Shown here: one piece after another, positions 16,620 through 26,338 of the stretch
How positions within the stretch are numbered: position 1 is the first letter of the stretch
How the letters are laid out: the number at the start of each line of letters is the position of its first letter
From: Campylobacter sp. MG1
Lineage (GTDB): Bacteria > Campylobacterota > Campylobacteria > Campylobacterales > Campylobacteraceae
Direction: 5' to 3'
Assembly (NCBI RefSeq): GCF_026616895.1
Contig: NZ_JANYME010000004.1
Coordinates: 1-64,000 of the forward strand
DNA: 64,000 bases
Made by a program: the position numbers and the translations under genes
The notes under the pieces: generated by a model
What the model was told of the DNA's origin: nothing
The model's database searches: none
What the model saw: the letters and a program-made list of their open reading frames with translations, nothing else

Positions 16620-17707
16620 TGCAAGAAAACAAAGCCTATTTAAGCGAACAAATAATTACTTATTTAGGCAATAAACGCTCATTATTAGGCTTTATTGAAA
16701 AAGGCGTAAAATATGCAAAAACCGAGCTTAAAAAAGATAAATTAAGCTCGGTTGATTTGTTTAGTGGCAGTGGCATTGTCGCAAGATTTTTAAAACAACA
16801 CTCAAGCTATTTAATAGCAAATGATTTAGAAAGTTATAGCAAAGCAATCAACGAATGCTATTTATCAAATATTGATAATAATTTTTATAAAGAGCTTGAA
16901 ATAGAGCATAAAAAACTAAAAGAGCAAATCATTAATAATTTTAATGAAAACGGCTTTATAAGAGAGCTTTACTCTCCTAAAGATGAGCTAAATATCACTC
17001 AAAATGATAGAGCTTTTTATACAAATTATAATGCTAGTTATATTGATACGGTAAGATTATTACTAGAAAATCACAAATATAAAAAATACTTTTTAGCACC
17101 ACTTTTATATGAAGCTAGTGTAAAAGTAAATACAAGTGGTGTTTTTAAAGGCTTTTACAAGAATAAAAACGGCATAGGAGAATGGGGCGGAAGTGGCAAA
17201 AATGCTCTTAGTAGAATTATTGCTAATATTGAATTAGCAATGCCTATTTTTTCAAACCATAATGTGCCTTTTAATGTGTTTTGGCAAGATGCAAATGTTT
17301 TAGCAAATGAGCTTGATTGTGATTTATGCTATATTGACCCGCCTTATAATCAGCATCCTTATGGCTCAAATTATTTTATGCTAAATCTAATTACAAATTA
17401 TATTAAACCACAAGATATTTCTAAGGTTTCAGGTATTACAAAGGATTGGAATAAAAGCGTTTATAATTCTAAAAAAACAGCTAGCGAAAGCTTTTTTGAG
17501 CTAATAAACAATCTAAAAGCAAAAATAATTTTAATCTCATATAACAACGAAGGCATAATAAGTGAAGATGAATTTAAAAACACTCTTTTAAAATTTGGTA
17601 GCTTAAATATATTAGAGCAAAAATATAATACCTTTAGAGCAAGTAGAAATCTAAATAATCGTAAAATCCATGTAAAAGAGATTTTATATATCCTTAAAAA
17701 ATACTAA
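16619..17707 (+). CDS. D12-class DNA adenine methyltransferase
   Basis: This 362-aa N6-adenine methylase belongs to the D12 (Dam-like) class. The AdoMet site is DLFSGSGIVARF near residues 43-54, preceded by TYLGNKRSLL. The catalytic motif is CYIDPPYNQHPYGSNYF near 240. No restriction gene is adjacent, so it is an orphan or part of an incomplete system; its target cannot be read from the sequence. The start overlaps the htpG stop (TAATG). Confidence 0.82.
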   Translation: MQENKAYLSEQIITYLGNKRSLLGFIEKGVKYAKTELKKDKLSSVDLFSGSGIVARFLKQHSSYLIANDLESYSKAINECYLSNIDNNFYKELEIEHKKLKEQIINNFNENGFIRELYSPKDELNITQNDRAFYTNYNASYIDTVRLLLENHKYKKYFLAPLLYEASVKVNTSGVFKGFYKNKNGIGEWGGSGKNALSRIIANIELAMPIFSNHNVPFNVFWQDANVLANELDCDLCYIDPPYNQHPYGSNYFMLNLITNYIKPQDISKVSGITKDWNKSVYNSKKTASESFFELINNLKAKIILISYNNEGIISEDEFKNTLLKFGSLNILEQKYNTFRASRNLNNRKIHVKEILYILKKY

Positions 17708-17724
17708 TTAAAGAGGTGATAATT

Positions 17725-18078
17725 ATGAAAAAAAGATATTCTTTTTTAAAAAATGCAAGCTATGCTATAGCAGGTATTAAAAGAGCATTTAAAGAAAGTG
17801 CATTTAAGTTAGAATTATTTTGTGCTTTACCATTTTTATTATTTGCTATTTTATATGATTTTGACATATATGATAAAATTTTATTAATATTTAGTATAGT
17901 GTTGGTTTTCATATCAGAATGTTTTAATACTGCTATTGAATGTGTTGTTGATTTAGTTACTAAAAAATACGAGTTATTAGCAAAAGAGGCTAAAGATTTA
18001 GCGTCTGCTGGAGTATTTTTAACTATTTGTATGGCTATTTTTGTATGGATTATGATTTTATACAAGGAATTTTTATGA
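17725..18078 (+). CDS. dgkA: Diacylglycerol kinase
   Basis: This 117-aa inner-membrane enzyme phosphorylates diacylglycerol. It shows the family core ECFNTAIECVVDLVTKKYEL then AKEAKDLASAGVFL, and three membrane helices. I chose the ATG at 17725, because AGAGGTGAT lies just upstream and the earlier in-frame GTG is inside that RBS. The last four bases overlap the next start (ATGA). Confidence 0.9.
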   Translation: MKKRYSFLKNASYAIAGIKRAFKESAFKLELFCALPFLLFAILYDFDIYDKILLIFSIVLVFISECFNTAIECVVDLVTKKYELLAKEAKDLASAGVFLTICMAIFVWIMILYKEFL

Positions 18079-18800
18079 AAGTTAGTGAAATTTATAATTA
18101 TTTAAATGAGTTAAGCCCATTTGAAATTCAGGAGAGTTGGGATAATAGTGGAATATTATTAGAAAATAATGGTTTTTGTGAAAGAATATATTTAAGCTTA
18201 GATTTAGATTATCAGCAAGTTAAACAATTTAAAAATAATTCTTTAATAATAACTCATCATCCATTGATTTTTAAGGGTTTAAAGAATATAAAAAATGATT
18301 ATGTAGGTAATATTTTAAAGGAATTAATAATAAAAAATTGTGCATTGATATCAATGCATACAAATTATGATTTGAGTCACTTAAATAAATATTTTGTTGA
18401 AAAAATTTTAGAAAAAGAGATAATAAAAAATGATAATTTTTTATTGTATTTTAAAAATGATTTTTCTAATATATATGAGTTGTGTGATTATTTAAAATCT
18501 AAGTTAAATTTAAAAAATATTACTATTAGTTTAGCTAAAAATATGAAAAATTCTGAATTAATTGGTGTTTGTACTGGTTCTGGCATATCACTAGCATCAA
18601 ATTTAAATAGTAATATTTTTCTTACTGGTGATATTAAATATCATGATGCATTAATGCTTAGTGAAAATGATATTAGTGTAATAGATATAAGGCATTATGA
18701 GAGTGAAATATGTTTTGCTAATTCTTTATATGATAATTTGCAAAAATTACCAATAGATATTATAATGTGCCATTCAAAGAACCCATTTTTAGATTATTAA
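18075..18800 (+). CDS. Nif3-like metal-binding protein
   Basis: This 241-aa member of the Nif3/DUF34 family (labelled GTP cyclohydrolase I type 2 in databases) has the metal-binding blocks ITHHPLIFKG and SMHTNYDLSH in the first half and a histidine in DIRHYESE near the end. These proteins bind a dimetal site, but their true substrate is uncertain. The start at 18075 overlaps the dgkA stop. The neighbours downstream match the C. jejuni order as I recall it. Confidence 0.82.
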   Translation: MKVSEIYNYLNELSPFEIQESWDNSGILLENNGFCERIYLSLDLDYQQVKQFKNNSLIITHHPLIFKGLKNIKNDYVGNILKELIIKNCALISMHTNYDLSHLNKYFVEKILEKEIIKNDNFLLYFKNDFSNIYELCDYLKSKLNLKNITISLAKNMKNSELIGVCTGSGISLASNLNSNIFLTGDIKYHDALMLSENDISVIDIRHYESEICFANSLYDNLQKLPIDIIMCHSKNPFLDY

Positions 18801-18811
18801 GGACACATATA

Positions 18812-19516
18812 ATGAACAAACATTTATCCCAATTAATTGAATTGTCAAAATTAGATAAAGAAATTGATAGTTTTTTACCACAAATTGAAAGTGTAAAGAG
18901 AGAATCAATTTTATTAGAAGAACAAATTAAACATTTAGAGCATAAAAATAATAAATTAGAAAATGTAATAAGTGAAATAAATGAGTCTAAAGTAAGGGTG
19001 GATAATCATATTGCACAATTTTCTAACAAAATTAATGACATAGCTAAAAAAGTTAACTTAGTAAAGTCTAATAAAGAGATAGAGGCTTTAAAATTAGAGG
19101 AAGAAATAGCAAGGGAACAATTATATACTGCTAATCTTGAAATAGAAAGATTAGATAAATTATTATCTTCTAAAAATGAAGAAATTCAAGAAAATAATAA
19201 ACAAATTTCAATATTAAAAGATAATTTATTAATAGCTATAAACAATCAAAAATCATCCCTTGATGCTATTGAGGAAAAAAGAAAAAATATTTATGTTAAA
19301 AAAGATTCTTTGGCTAGTGAAATAGATAGCAAAGTTTTTAGTTTTTATGAAAAAATTAGAAAATGGGCTAAAAATACATCTGTAGTTCCTGTAAAAAAAC
19401 AAGCTTGTTATGGTTGTTTTATGCAATTAAATAGTAAAACTTATAGCCTAGTTTTAAAAGGAGATGATATTATTAATTGCCCACACTGTGGAAGGATTTT
19501 ATATATTGAAGAATAA
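18812..19516 (+). CDS. Coiled-coil zinc-ribbon protein
   Basis: This 234-aa protein is a long coiled coil (about residues 10-170) followed by a C4 zinc ribbon (CYGC near 201 and CPHC near 224). It belongs to the zf-RING_7/DUF164 group, conserved in Campylobacterota beside Nif3 and waaA; a role in nucleic-acid or protein contacts is often guessed. I start it at the ATG at 18812, because an earlier in-frame ATG lies within the Nif3 gene. Confidence 0.8.
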   Translation: MNKHLSQLIELSKLDKEIDSFLPQIESVKRESILLEEQIKHLEHKNNKLENVISEINESKVRVDNHIAQFSNKINDIAKKVNLVKSNKEIEALKLEEEIAREQLYTANLEIERLDKLLSSKNEEIQENNKQISILKDNLLIAINNQKSSLDAIEEKRKNIYVKKDSLASEIDSKVFSFYEKIRKWAKNTSVVPVKKQACYGCFMQLNSKTYSLVLKGDDIINCPHCGRILYIEE

Positions 19517-19529
19517 AAAATAGTGAAAA

Positions 19530-20669
19530 ATGTACTTTTTATATATAGTTGTTAGTATTTTTTTATATATATTAGGTTTAATAATATTAATACCATTAAG
19601 TTTTAAAAAAAAATATAATCAACTTTATAAAAAGTTTTTTCCTTTTGAAAGACATAATTTAGCTGATATACATTTTCATCTAGCAAGTTATGGGGAAGTT
19701 AAATCGTTAACTCCGTTGATTAATTATTATAAAAGTAAAAATAAAAATATACTTATAACGGTTGCTTCAAAGACTGGCTATAATGAGGCTAAAAAAATAG
19801 TTGATAATACATTTTTTTTACCATTAGAGCCGATACTTTTTTTTTGGTTAAAACCAGCTAAAACTTTAATTGTTTTTGAGGCAGAATTTTGGTTAAATTT
19901 ATTAAAAATTTATAAAAATCATAATAAACAAACAATTTTATTAAATGCTAGAATTAAAAAAAATAGTTTTAAAAAATATTACAAATTTAGATTTTTTTAT
20001 AATGAAATTTTTAAAAATTTTGATTTTATAATAGCACAAAGCTATCAAGATTATAAAAGATTACAGATGCTTGGTGGAGAAAATATTGAAGTTTTTACAA
20101 ACATTAAGTTACTAACAAATTTTACACCTAATAAAAAATTGCAAAAAAATAAAGAAATAGTTTTAATAGCAAGTACTCATAAAGGTGAGGAAGAAATAAT
20201 TTTATCAAAAATAGATTTTAAATTTTTAGAAAATAAGACATTGATATTAGCACCACGACATCCAGAAAGATTTATAGAAGTTGAGAATTTATTAAAGAAT
20301 AAAGGTATTAAATATTTTAAATTTAGCGATAGTGAAAATGCGTATTTAGATTCTAATGTGTTTTTGTTAGATACTTTGGGTGAGCTTATAAATTTTTATG
20401 CCATAAGTGATTATGTTATTTTAGGTGGTTCGTATGTGCCTATTGGAGGGCATAATTTTGTAGAACCAGCATTTTTTGGGTGTAAAATTATTGCTGGTAA
20501 GTTTATTTATTCGCAACTTGCTGTATTAGATTGCATCGAAAATGTTGTGATTAGTGATGATATTAATTTTGATAATGTAAAACCAGCTAAAATAAAGTCA
20601 AAATATAGTTTTGAAACATTAGTAAGTATATTAGATAGGATTTTAAATGAAACAAGAAAAAGCATATAA
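19530..20669 (+). CDS. waaA: Kdo transferase
   Basis: This 379-aa membrane-anchored glycosyltransferase attaches Kdo to the lipid A precursor. Features are an N-terminal membrane helix, the conserved LASYGEVKSLTPLI near residue 50, and the C-terminal donor site ILGGSYVPIGGHNFVEPAFFGC near 290-310. It overlaps the pseudouridine synthase gene by 23 bp. Confidence 0.9.
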   Translation: MYFLYIVVSIFLYILGLIILIPLSFKKKYNQLYKKFFPFERHNLADIHFHLASYGEVKSLTPLINYYKSKNKNILITVASKTGYNEAKKIVDNTFFLPLEPILFFWLKPAKTLIVFEAEFWLNLLKIYKNHNKQTILLNARIKKNSFKKYYKFRFFYNEIFKNFDFIIAQSYQDYKRLQMLGGENIEVFTNIKLLTNFTPNKKLQKNKEIVLIASTHKGEEEIILSKIDFKFLENKTLILAPRHPERFIEVENLLKNKGIKYFKFSDSENAYLDSNVFLLDTLGELINFYAISDYVILGGSYVPIGGHNFVEPAFFGCKIIAGKFIYSQLAVLDCIENVVISDDINFDNVKPAKIKSKYSFETLVSILDRILNETRKSI

Positions 20670-21405
20670 ACTATTAGCATTGCAAGAAAAAATTTCAAAT
20701 AGTGCTGCAAAAGAATTAATTGATTTAGGACTTGTTTTGCACGGAGGTAAAAGATTAGAAATAGCTAGAGGACTCATGCCTGTTAATACTATTTTTAAAA
20801 TTACAAAGCCAAAAACAGATATAATTTTTGAAGATGAAAATTTATTAGCGATAAATAAACCAATAGGTGTTAGTGTTGAATTTATAAAAACACAGCATAT
20901 TCTTCTTAATAGACTAGATAAGGATACAAGTGGGATTGTGCTCTATGCAAAAAATGATGAATTCTTAAAAGCTGCTAAAAATGAGTATAAAAATGAAAAA
21001 GTAGGAAAAATTTATTTAGCTATTGTAAATAAAATTATCAGTGAACCTATTGTTATTGATGAGCCGATATTGACTATAAAAGGTAAGAGTGCATTTAGTA
21101 AAATTTCTTATAGTGAAAATGCAAAAAGAGCATATACTAGCATTGAACCATTAAAAATTGAAGGTAAAAAAACTTTATTAAAGGTTCAAATTTCTACCGG
21201 TAGAACTCATCAAATAAGAGTGCATTTAAATAGCATAGGAGCTGGAATTTTAGGCGATGTAAAATATAGCAAAATCGTAAGCTCAAGGCTAATGCTTCAT
21301 TGTGTTAGGACAAAAATATTTGATTATGATATAAAAACTCCTATGCCTAATGATTTTCATAGAGATTTTGATATGAGCGGATTAAATTTAGATTTTATTT
21401 TTTAA
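20647..21405 (+). CDS. RluA-family pseudouridine synthase
   Basis: This 252-aa protein converts uridine to pseudouridine in RNA. The catalytic block is LLNRLDKDTSGIVLYAK near residue 80, with the invariant Asp, followed by the usual VSTGRTHQIRVHL-type segment (QISTGRTHQIRVH). A short N-terminal segment (EKISNSAAKELIDLGLVLHGG) resembles an S4-like fold. Which RNA it modifies cannot be told. Confidence 0.87.
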   Translation: MKQEKAYKLLALQEKISNSAAKELIDLGLVLHGGKRLEIARGLMPVNTIFKITKPKTDIIFEDENLLAINKPIGVSVEFIKTQHILLNRLDKDTSGIVLYAKNDEFLKAAKNEYKNEKVGKIYLAIVNKIISEPIVIDEPILTIKGKSAFSKISYSENAKRAYTSIEPLKIEGKKTLLKVQISTGRTHQIRVHLNSIGAGILGDVKYSKIVSSRLMLHCVRTKIFDYDIKTPMPNDFHRDFDMSGLNLDFIF

Positions 21406-21524
21406 AATTTATATATTTTATTTGTTGCATTTGCTTATGTGATTTAGTTTTTTATTTTGGATAATTTTAATACCATTCTTTGTTAATATTAGCACGATTT
21501 TTTTTAAAACAAAGGATTTGTATT

Positions 21525-22136
21525 ATGAAAAAACCTGTCATTATAGGAGTAGGTGGTCCTGTTGGAGCTGGTAAAACTCTTTTAATAGAAAGATTAGTAA
21601 GAGTTATGAGTAAAGATTATGAAATAGGCGTTGTAACAAATGATATTTATACAAAAGAAGATGCCTTGTTTTTAGCGAAAAACAGTGTTTTACCACCAGA
21701 AAGAATTATAGGTGTAGAAACTGGTGGGTGTCCGCACACTGCGATTAGAGAAGATGCTTCAATGAATGAAGCTGCATTAAATGAATTACAAAAGAAATTT
21801 AATTTAGATTTACTTTTTTTAGAAAGTGGTGGGGATAATTTAGCTGCTACTTTTAGTCCTGATTTAGTTAATTTTAGTATTTATGTAATTGATGTGGCAC
21901 AAGGTGAAAAAATCCCACGCAAAGCAGGTGCTGGAATGATTAAATCAGATTTATTTATAATTAATAAAACCGATTTAGCTCCCTATGTTGGTGCAAATCT
22001 TGATATTATGAAAAGCGATACTTTACATTTTAGAAAAAATAAAGACTTTTTCTTTACAAATCTTAAAAAAGATGAAGGTTTGTCTGATGTTATTAATTGG
22101 ATTGAGAAAAATTGTCTTCTTAAAGGCTTAGAGTGA
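21525..22136 (+). CDS. ureG: Urease accessory GTPase UreG
   Basis: This 203-aa GTPase drives nickel insertion into urease with UreD, UreE and UreF. The P-loop is GPVGAGKT near residue 11. The nickel-binding CPH motif follows in [17 protein letters not shown], then [15 protein letters not shown] and [14 protein letters not shown] start it at the ATG at 21525, which has AAAGGA upstream. An in-frame ATG 15 codons earlier lacks an RBS. The promoter presumably lies in the 119 bp behind the pseudouridine synthase gene; I see no convincing NikR box there. First gene of the order GDABCEF. Confidence 0.94.
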   Translation: MKKPVIIGVGGPVGAGKTLLIERLVRVMSKDYEIGVVTNDIYTKEDALFLAKNSVLPPERIIGVETGGCPHTAIREDASMNEAALNELQKKFNLDLLFLESGGDNLAATFSPDLVNFSIYVIDVAQGEKIPRKAGAGMIKSDLFIINKTDLAPYVGANLDIMKSDTLHFRKNKDFFFTNLKKDEGLSDVINWIEKNCLLKGLE

Positions 22137-22822
22137 ATACTTTAAAAATCACTCTTTATGATAATAAACTTAAAAACAATTTTCAACTTGGGATGACTAG
22201 ATTACTAGAAGTTCCTTGTTATGATGATATGTTTTTTGCATATCTTATTACACTAGGTGGTGGTCTTGTTGATAAAGATATGTATGAATTAGATTTTGAG
22301 TTATTAAATTCAAAAGCTTATTTGAGTTCACAATCAAATCAAAAAATATATAAAGGTAAACAAAAATTAAATACTAAAATTACATTAAATAATTCTAGTT
22401 TAATATTTCATAATGATGCTAATATATTTTATGAAGATGCAAATTTTAACAGCACATCTACTATTTATTTTGATAGTTTATCTAAATTTATTTATATAGA
22501 TGGTGGTTTTATAGGATATTCAAAAGCTAAATTTAAAGCTAATTTAAGATTAAAACTATTTATCAATTATAAATTAATTTTTAACGATAATTTTATTTAT
22601 GAAAATATAAATAGTTTGCTTTCTAATTTAAATTATGAATATTTTTATAATTTAATACTTAATGAAAATATTGATATTAAAGAAATTTTTAATGAAAATA
22701 TAATAATTACTCATAGTAATATTAATAATATTTTAATAGTTAGAATATTATCTAATAGTAACGACTTAGCAATGTCTTACATAAATGATATAAAACAAGA
22801 ATTTTTATTAAAACAATCTTAA
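22133..22822 (+). CDS. ureD: Urease accessory protein UreD
   Basis: This 229-aa scaffold for nickel delivery is called UreH in Helicobacter. It is highly diverged, but the family block [20 protein letters not shown] followed by [14 protein letters not shown] near residues 43-77 is clear. It begins at GTG overlapping the ureG stop by 4 bp. It is shorter than most UreD proteins (usually about 260-280 aa) and very rich in Asn and Ile, which fits the base composition. Confidence 0.82.
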   Translation: MNTLKITLYDNKLKNNFQLGMTRLLEVPCYDDMFFAYLITLGGGLVDKDMYELDFELLNSKAYLSSQSNQKIYKGKQKLNTKITLNNSSLIFHNDANIFYEDANFNSTSTIYFDSLSKFIYIDGGFIGYSKAKFKANLRLKLFINYKLIFNDNFIYENINSLLSNLNYEYFYNLILNENIDIKEIFNENIIITHSNINNILIVRILSNSNDLAMSYINDIKQEFLLKQS

Positions 22823-22831
22823 GGAGAAATT

Positions 22832-23134
22832 ATGACATTAACAAAAAAAGAGCAAGAAAAACTCTTATTAAGCTATGCAGCAGTAGTTGCTAGAAAGCGT
22901 TTAGACAATGGTCTTAAGTTAAATTGCCCTGAAGCAATTGCTATTATAAGTGATTATGTAATGGAAGGTGCAAGAGCAGGTAAGAGCGTAAGCGACCTTA
23001 TGAACGAAGGTAAAAATGTTTTACGCAAAGACCAAGTTATGGAAGGTGTTGCTGATATAGTAAATGAAGTTCAAATTGAAGCTACTTTCAAAGATGGAAC
23101 CAAATTAGTAACTATCCATAATCCAATTAACTAA
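22832..23134 (+). CDS. ureA: Urease gamma subunit
   Basis: This 100-aa structural subunit starts [20 protein letters not shown] and ends with the typical THDPI-like TIHNPIN. It is a separate gene here, not fused to the beta subunit. AAGGAG precedes the ATG. Confidence 0.96.
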   Translation: MTLTKKEQEKLLLSYAAVVARKRLDNGLKLNCPEAIAIISDYVMEGARAGKSVSDLMNEGKNVLRKDQVMEGVADIVNEVQIEATFKDGTKLVTIHNPIN

Positions 23135-23143
23135 GGAGGAATT

Positions 23144-23455
23144 ATGAAATTAGGTGAAATAATTTATGCACAAGGTGATATAGTTTGCAACGAAGGTCGT
23201 GAAAGTATAGAAATTGAAGTTGTAAATACAGGAGATAGACCAGTTCAAGTAGGTTCTCATTATCATTTTTATGAAACAAATAAACTTTTAGAATTTGATA
23301 GAGAAAAAGCTCGTGGAAAGCGTTTAGATATTATTAGTGGAACTGCAGTTCGTTTTGAACCAGGTATGAAAAAAAGTGTTAAGTTAATTGATTTAGCAGG
23401 TAGTCGTGAAGTTTGGGGACAAAATTGCAAAATCAATGGTAAATTAGATAAATAA
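23144..23455 (+). CDS. ureB: Urease beta subunit
   Basis: This 103-aa structural subunit has the family blocks [35 protein letters not shown] and the C-terminal [23 protein letters not shown] is present. Nine bases separate it from ureA and from ureC, so the three subunits are tightly coupled. Confidence 0.96.
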   Translation: MKLGEIIYAQGDIVCNEGRESIEIEVVNTGDRPVQVGSHYHFYETNKLLEFDREKARGKRLDIISGTAVRFEPGMKKSVKLIDLAGSREVWGQNCKINGKLDK

Positions 23456-23464
23456 GGAGCAATA

Positions 23465-25171
23465 ATGTTTAAAATAACTAGAGCAGAATACGCATCTCAT
23501 TTTGGACCAACTACTGGTGATAGTATAAGATTAGCTGATACAAATCTTTTTGCTAGAGTTGAAAAAGACTATACAAAATATGGCGAAGAGTGCAAATTCG
23601 GTGGTGGAAAAACTCTTCGTGATGGTATGGGTCAAAACTCAAGATTTTTAGATAAAGATGTAGTTGATTTAGTAATTACAAATGCACTTATAATTGATTA
23701 TACAGGTATTTATAAAGCAGATATAGGTATTAAAAATGGGAAAATCCACGCAATTGGTAAAGGTGGAAACCCTGATATTACTGATGATATTGACTTTGTA
23801 ACTGGAGTTGGCACTGAAGCACTTGCAGGAGAAGGTCTTATAGTTACAGCAGGTGGGATTGATACTCATATACATTTTATAAATCCTGAACAAGTTGATG
23901 AAGCTTTAAGCAATGGTATTACTACTTTATTTGGTGGTGGAACAGGTCCAAACGATGGTTCTAAGGCTACAACTTGCACCCCTGGTATATTTAATATAAA
24001 AAGAATGCTTCAAGGCACTGATGATTTACCTATTAATATAGGTCTTTATGCTAAAGGTCATGGTTCTAATGTAGAAGTGAATTTAGAACAACTTCGTGCA
24101 GGTGCAGCAGGACTTAAAATTCACGAAGACTGGGGAACTACAAAAAGTGCTATTGATAACGCATTAAAAGCTGCAGAGATTGCTGATGTATCAGTAGGTA
24201 TTCACACAGATACATTAAATGAATATGGTTGTGTAGAAGATACAAAAGCAGCAATTAATGGTAGAACTATTCATACATTCCATACAGAAGGTGCTGGTGG
24301 CGGTCATGCTCCTGATATTATTAAATTAGCAGGCGAGCCAAATATTTTACCAGCTTCAACAAACCCAACAATGCCATTTACGGTTAATACTATTGAAGAG
24401 CATTTAGATATGTTAATGGTTTGCCATCACTTAAGTAAAAATGTTAAAGAAGATGTTGCTTTTGCTGATAGTAGAATTAGAAAAGAAACAATCGGTGCTG
24501 AAGATGTATTACACGATATGGGTGTAATCTCAATTATGAGTAGTGATTCTCAAGCTATGGGAAGAATTGGTGAAGTTGTAAGTAGAACTTGGCAAACAGC
24601 TCATAAGATGAAAATCCAGCGTGGAGCATTAGGTAATGATAGTGAATATTCTGATAATGAGCGTATTAAAAGATATATTGCAAAATATACAATAAATCCA
24701 GCAATAGCAGCAGGAATTTCTACTTATGTAGGTAGTGTTGAAGTTGGTAAAATCGCTGATTTAGTATTATGGGATCCAAAATCATTTGGAACTAAACCTA
24801 AATTAATAATTAAAGGTGGATTTTGCTTACATTCAGTAATGGGAGATAGCAACGCATCAATTCCAACTCCACAACCAGTAATGCATAGAAAAATGTTTGG
24901 TGCTTTAGGTGTTGCATTACACGAAACTTGCTATAGTTTTATGTGCAAAATGGCAGTAGATGCAAATGTTGCTAAAGAATACGGAATTAAAAAACAAGTA
25001 TTACCAATACAAGGTGCAGCTAGTGCTAAAAAATCTGATATGAAATTAAACAATGCAACTCCAAAAATTGAAGTTGACCCACAAACTTATGTAGTAACGG
25101 TTGATGGAGAAGTTGCATATAGCGAACCAGCTACAGAATTACCACTAACTCAAAGATATTATTTATTTTAG
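23465..25171 (+). CDS. ureC: Urease alpha (catalytic) subunit
   Basis: This 568-aa subunit hydrolyses urea to ammonia and carbamate with two nickel ions. All ligands are present: His135 and His137 (GIDTHIH), Lys218 to be carbamylated (GLKIHEDWG), His247, His273 and Asp361. The mobile flap has Cys320 and His321 (MVCHHL). These are one position on from the Klebsiella numbering. It should be active. Length is normal for the family. In the host it would supply nitrogen and buffer acid. Confidence 0.97.
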   Translation: MFKITRAEYASHFGPTTGDSIRLADTNLFARVEKDYTKYGEECKFGGGKTLRDGMGQNSRFLDKDVVDLVITNALIIDYTGIYKADIGIKNGKIHAIGKGGNPDITDDIDFVTGVGTEALAGEGLIVTAGGIDTHIHFINPEQVDEALSNGITTLFGGGTGPNDGSKATTCTPGIFNIKRMLQGTDDLPINIGLYAKGHGSNVEVNLEQLRAGAAGLKIHEDWGTTKSAIDNALKAAEIADVSVGIHTDTLNEYGCVEDTKAAINGRTIHTFHTEGAGGGHAPDIIKLAGEPNILPASTNPTMPFTVNTIEEHLDMLMVCHHLSKNVKEDVAFADSRIRKETIGAEDVLHDMGVISIMSSDSQAMGRIGEVVSRTWQTAHKMKIQRGALGNDSEYSDNERIKRYIAKYTINPAIAAGISTYVGSVEVGKIADLVLWDPKSFGTKPKLIIKGGFCLHSVMGDSNASIPTPQPVMHRKMFGALGVALHETCYSFMCKMAVDANVAKEYGIKKQVLPIQGAASAKKSDMKLNNATPKIEVDPQTYVVTVDGEVAYSEPATELPLTQRYYLF

Positions 25172-25179
25172 GAGAAAAA

Positions 25180-25620
25180 ATGATAGTAAAAACCATACTA
25201 GGCAATATAAAAGATTATGATACTAAAGGCAAAATGATAGATAATGTAAAAGTTTCGCCTGATGATAGATTAAAACACATACTTCGCTTAACAAGTGATA
25301 GTGGAGTAGAAATTGGCATAAGCCTAGATAATGGTCATTTTCATAATGGCGATATTTTAGGCGAAGATGATAAGAGAGTTTTTGTAATAGAATGTTTGCC
25401 ACAGAGTGTAATTTTGATTAAGCCAAAAGATATGATGCAAATGGGTTTTGTAGCTCATTCAATAGGCAATAGACATATGCCTGCTGTTTTTGAAGATGGT
25501 TTTATGATAGTTGAAGATGATTATTTAATAATTGAGTGGCTAGAAGAAAATCAAGTAAGCTATGAAAAAACGCAAAAAGTTTTGCGTCATGCTTTAAAAC
25601 ACGCGAGTCATCATCACTAA
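25180..25620 (+). CDS. ureE: Urease accessory protein UreE
   Basis: This 146-aa nickel metallochaperone has the two usual domains, with LGEDDKRVFVIECLPQSVI in the linker and GNRHMPAVFEDGFMIVEDD holding the central nickel-binding His. The C-terminus ends in a short His-rich tail (HALKHASHHH), less extreme than in Klebsiella. The stop overlaps the ureF start (TAATG). Confidence 0.93.
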   Translation: MIVKTILGNIKDYDTKGKMIDNVKVSPDDRLKHILRLTSDSGVEIGISLDNGHFHNGDILGEDDKRVFVIECLPQSVILIKPKDMMQMGFVAHSIGNRHMPAVFEDGFMIVEDDYLIIEWLEENQVSYEKTQKVLRHALKHASHHH

Positions 25621-26297
25621 TGTTAGGGCAGTTTTTATTTGATAGTGCCTTTGCAAATGGTGCTTATTCGCATAGTTTTGGTTTAGAAAGCTATATTTCT
25701 TGGGGCGTTGTAAAAGACGCTTCAAGCTTTCAAAAATGGTTAGAAAGTTATATGCTAGATGTATTTGCTACTAGCGATGGTGCTATTTATGCTATTGCTT
25801 GTGGTTTAAAGGGTAAAAAATTAAGTTTATTAAAATTAGCAAAAGTAGCTAATTCATCAATGGCTAGTGCTGAATACAAGGCTGCAGGTATTAGTATGGC
25901 AAGAGCTACTTTAAAAAATACAGAATTTATGCACGATGAATATGCAAGTTGGTATTATAAGGCTTGTGAGAACGATGAATTTTGCAATCCTGCTATTGCT
26001 TTTAGTGTTTTGGGGCAAAATATGGCTGTTGAATACGCATATTCAAGTATAAAAACACTAACTCAAAATGCAACTCGTGCTATACCATTATCTTATAAAA
26101 AATCAAGCGAGTTATTACATATTAATTTAGATTTAGCTAAACGCTCTGCTGATAAATCATTTTATTTAGCAAGTAATATTTTAAAAGATGGCTTTGTTAG
26201 TTTGGAAAATACTAAGATGTTGTTTAGTACTCATTATGAACTTGATATAGCTATGTTATCGCACGAAAGATTAGATTTTAGATTATTTATGAGTTAG
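25620..26297 (+). CDS. ureF: Urease accessory protein UreF
   Basis: This 225-aa helical protein forms the UreG-D-F complex that loads nickel. FANGAYSHSFGLESYISWGVV near residue 11 and the C-terminal SHERLDFRLFMS are family marks. It is the last gene of the operon and is followed by a strong hairpin terminator at 26301-26338. No nickel permease gene lies in the cluster. Confidence 0.93.
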   Translation: MLGQFLFDSAFANGAYSHSFGLESYISWGVVKDASSFQKWLESYMLDVFATSDGAIYAIACGLKGKKLSLLKLAKVANSSMASAEYKAAGISMARATLKNTEFMHDEYASWYYKACENDEFCNPAIAFSVLGQNMAVEYAYSSIKTLTQNATRAIPLSYKKSSELLHINLDLAKRSADKSFYLASNILKDGFVSLENTKMLFSTHYELDIAMLSHERLDFRLFMS

Positions 26298-26300
26298 TAT

Positions 26301-26338
26301 TAAAGAATTTAAATCTTATTTTAAATTCTTTATTTTTT
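26301..26338. terminator. Bidirectional terminator between ureF and ccoI
   Basis: TAAAGAATTTAAA (26301-26313) pairs with TTTAAATTCTTTA (26320-26332) and is followed by seven T. It lies between two convergent genes and overlaps the 3' end of ccoI. Confidence 0.8.

Noticed and set aside
21406-21524. A possible NikR box before ureG (TAAT-rich inverted halves)
   Set aside because: The halves match the known operator poorly and such words are common by chance at this base composition.
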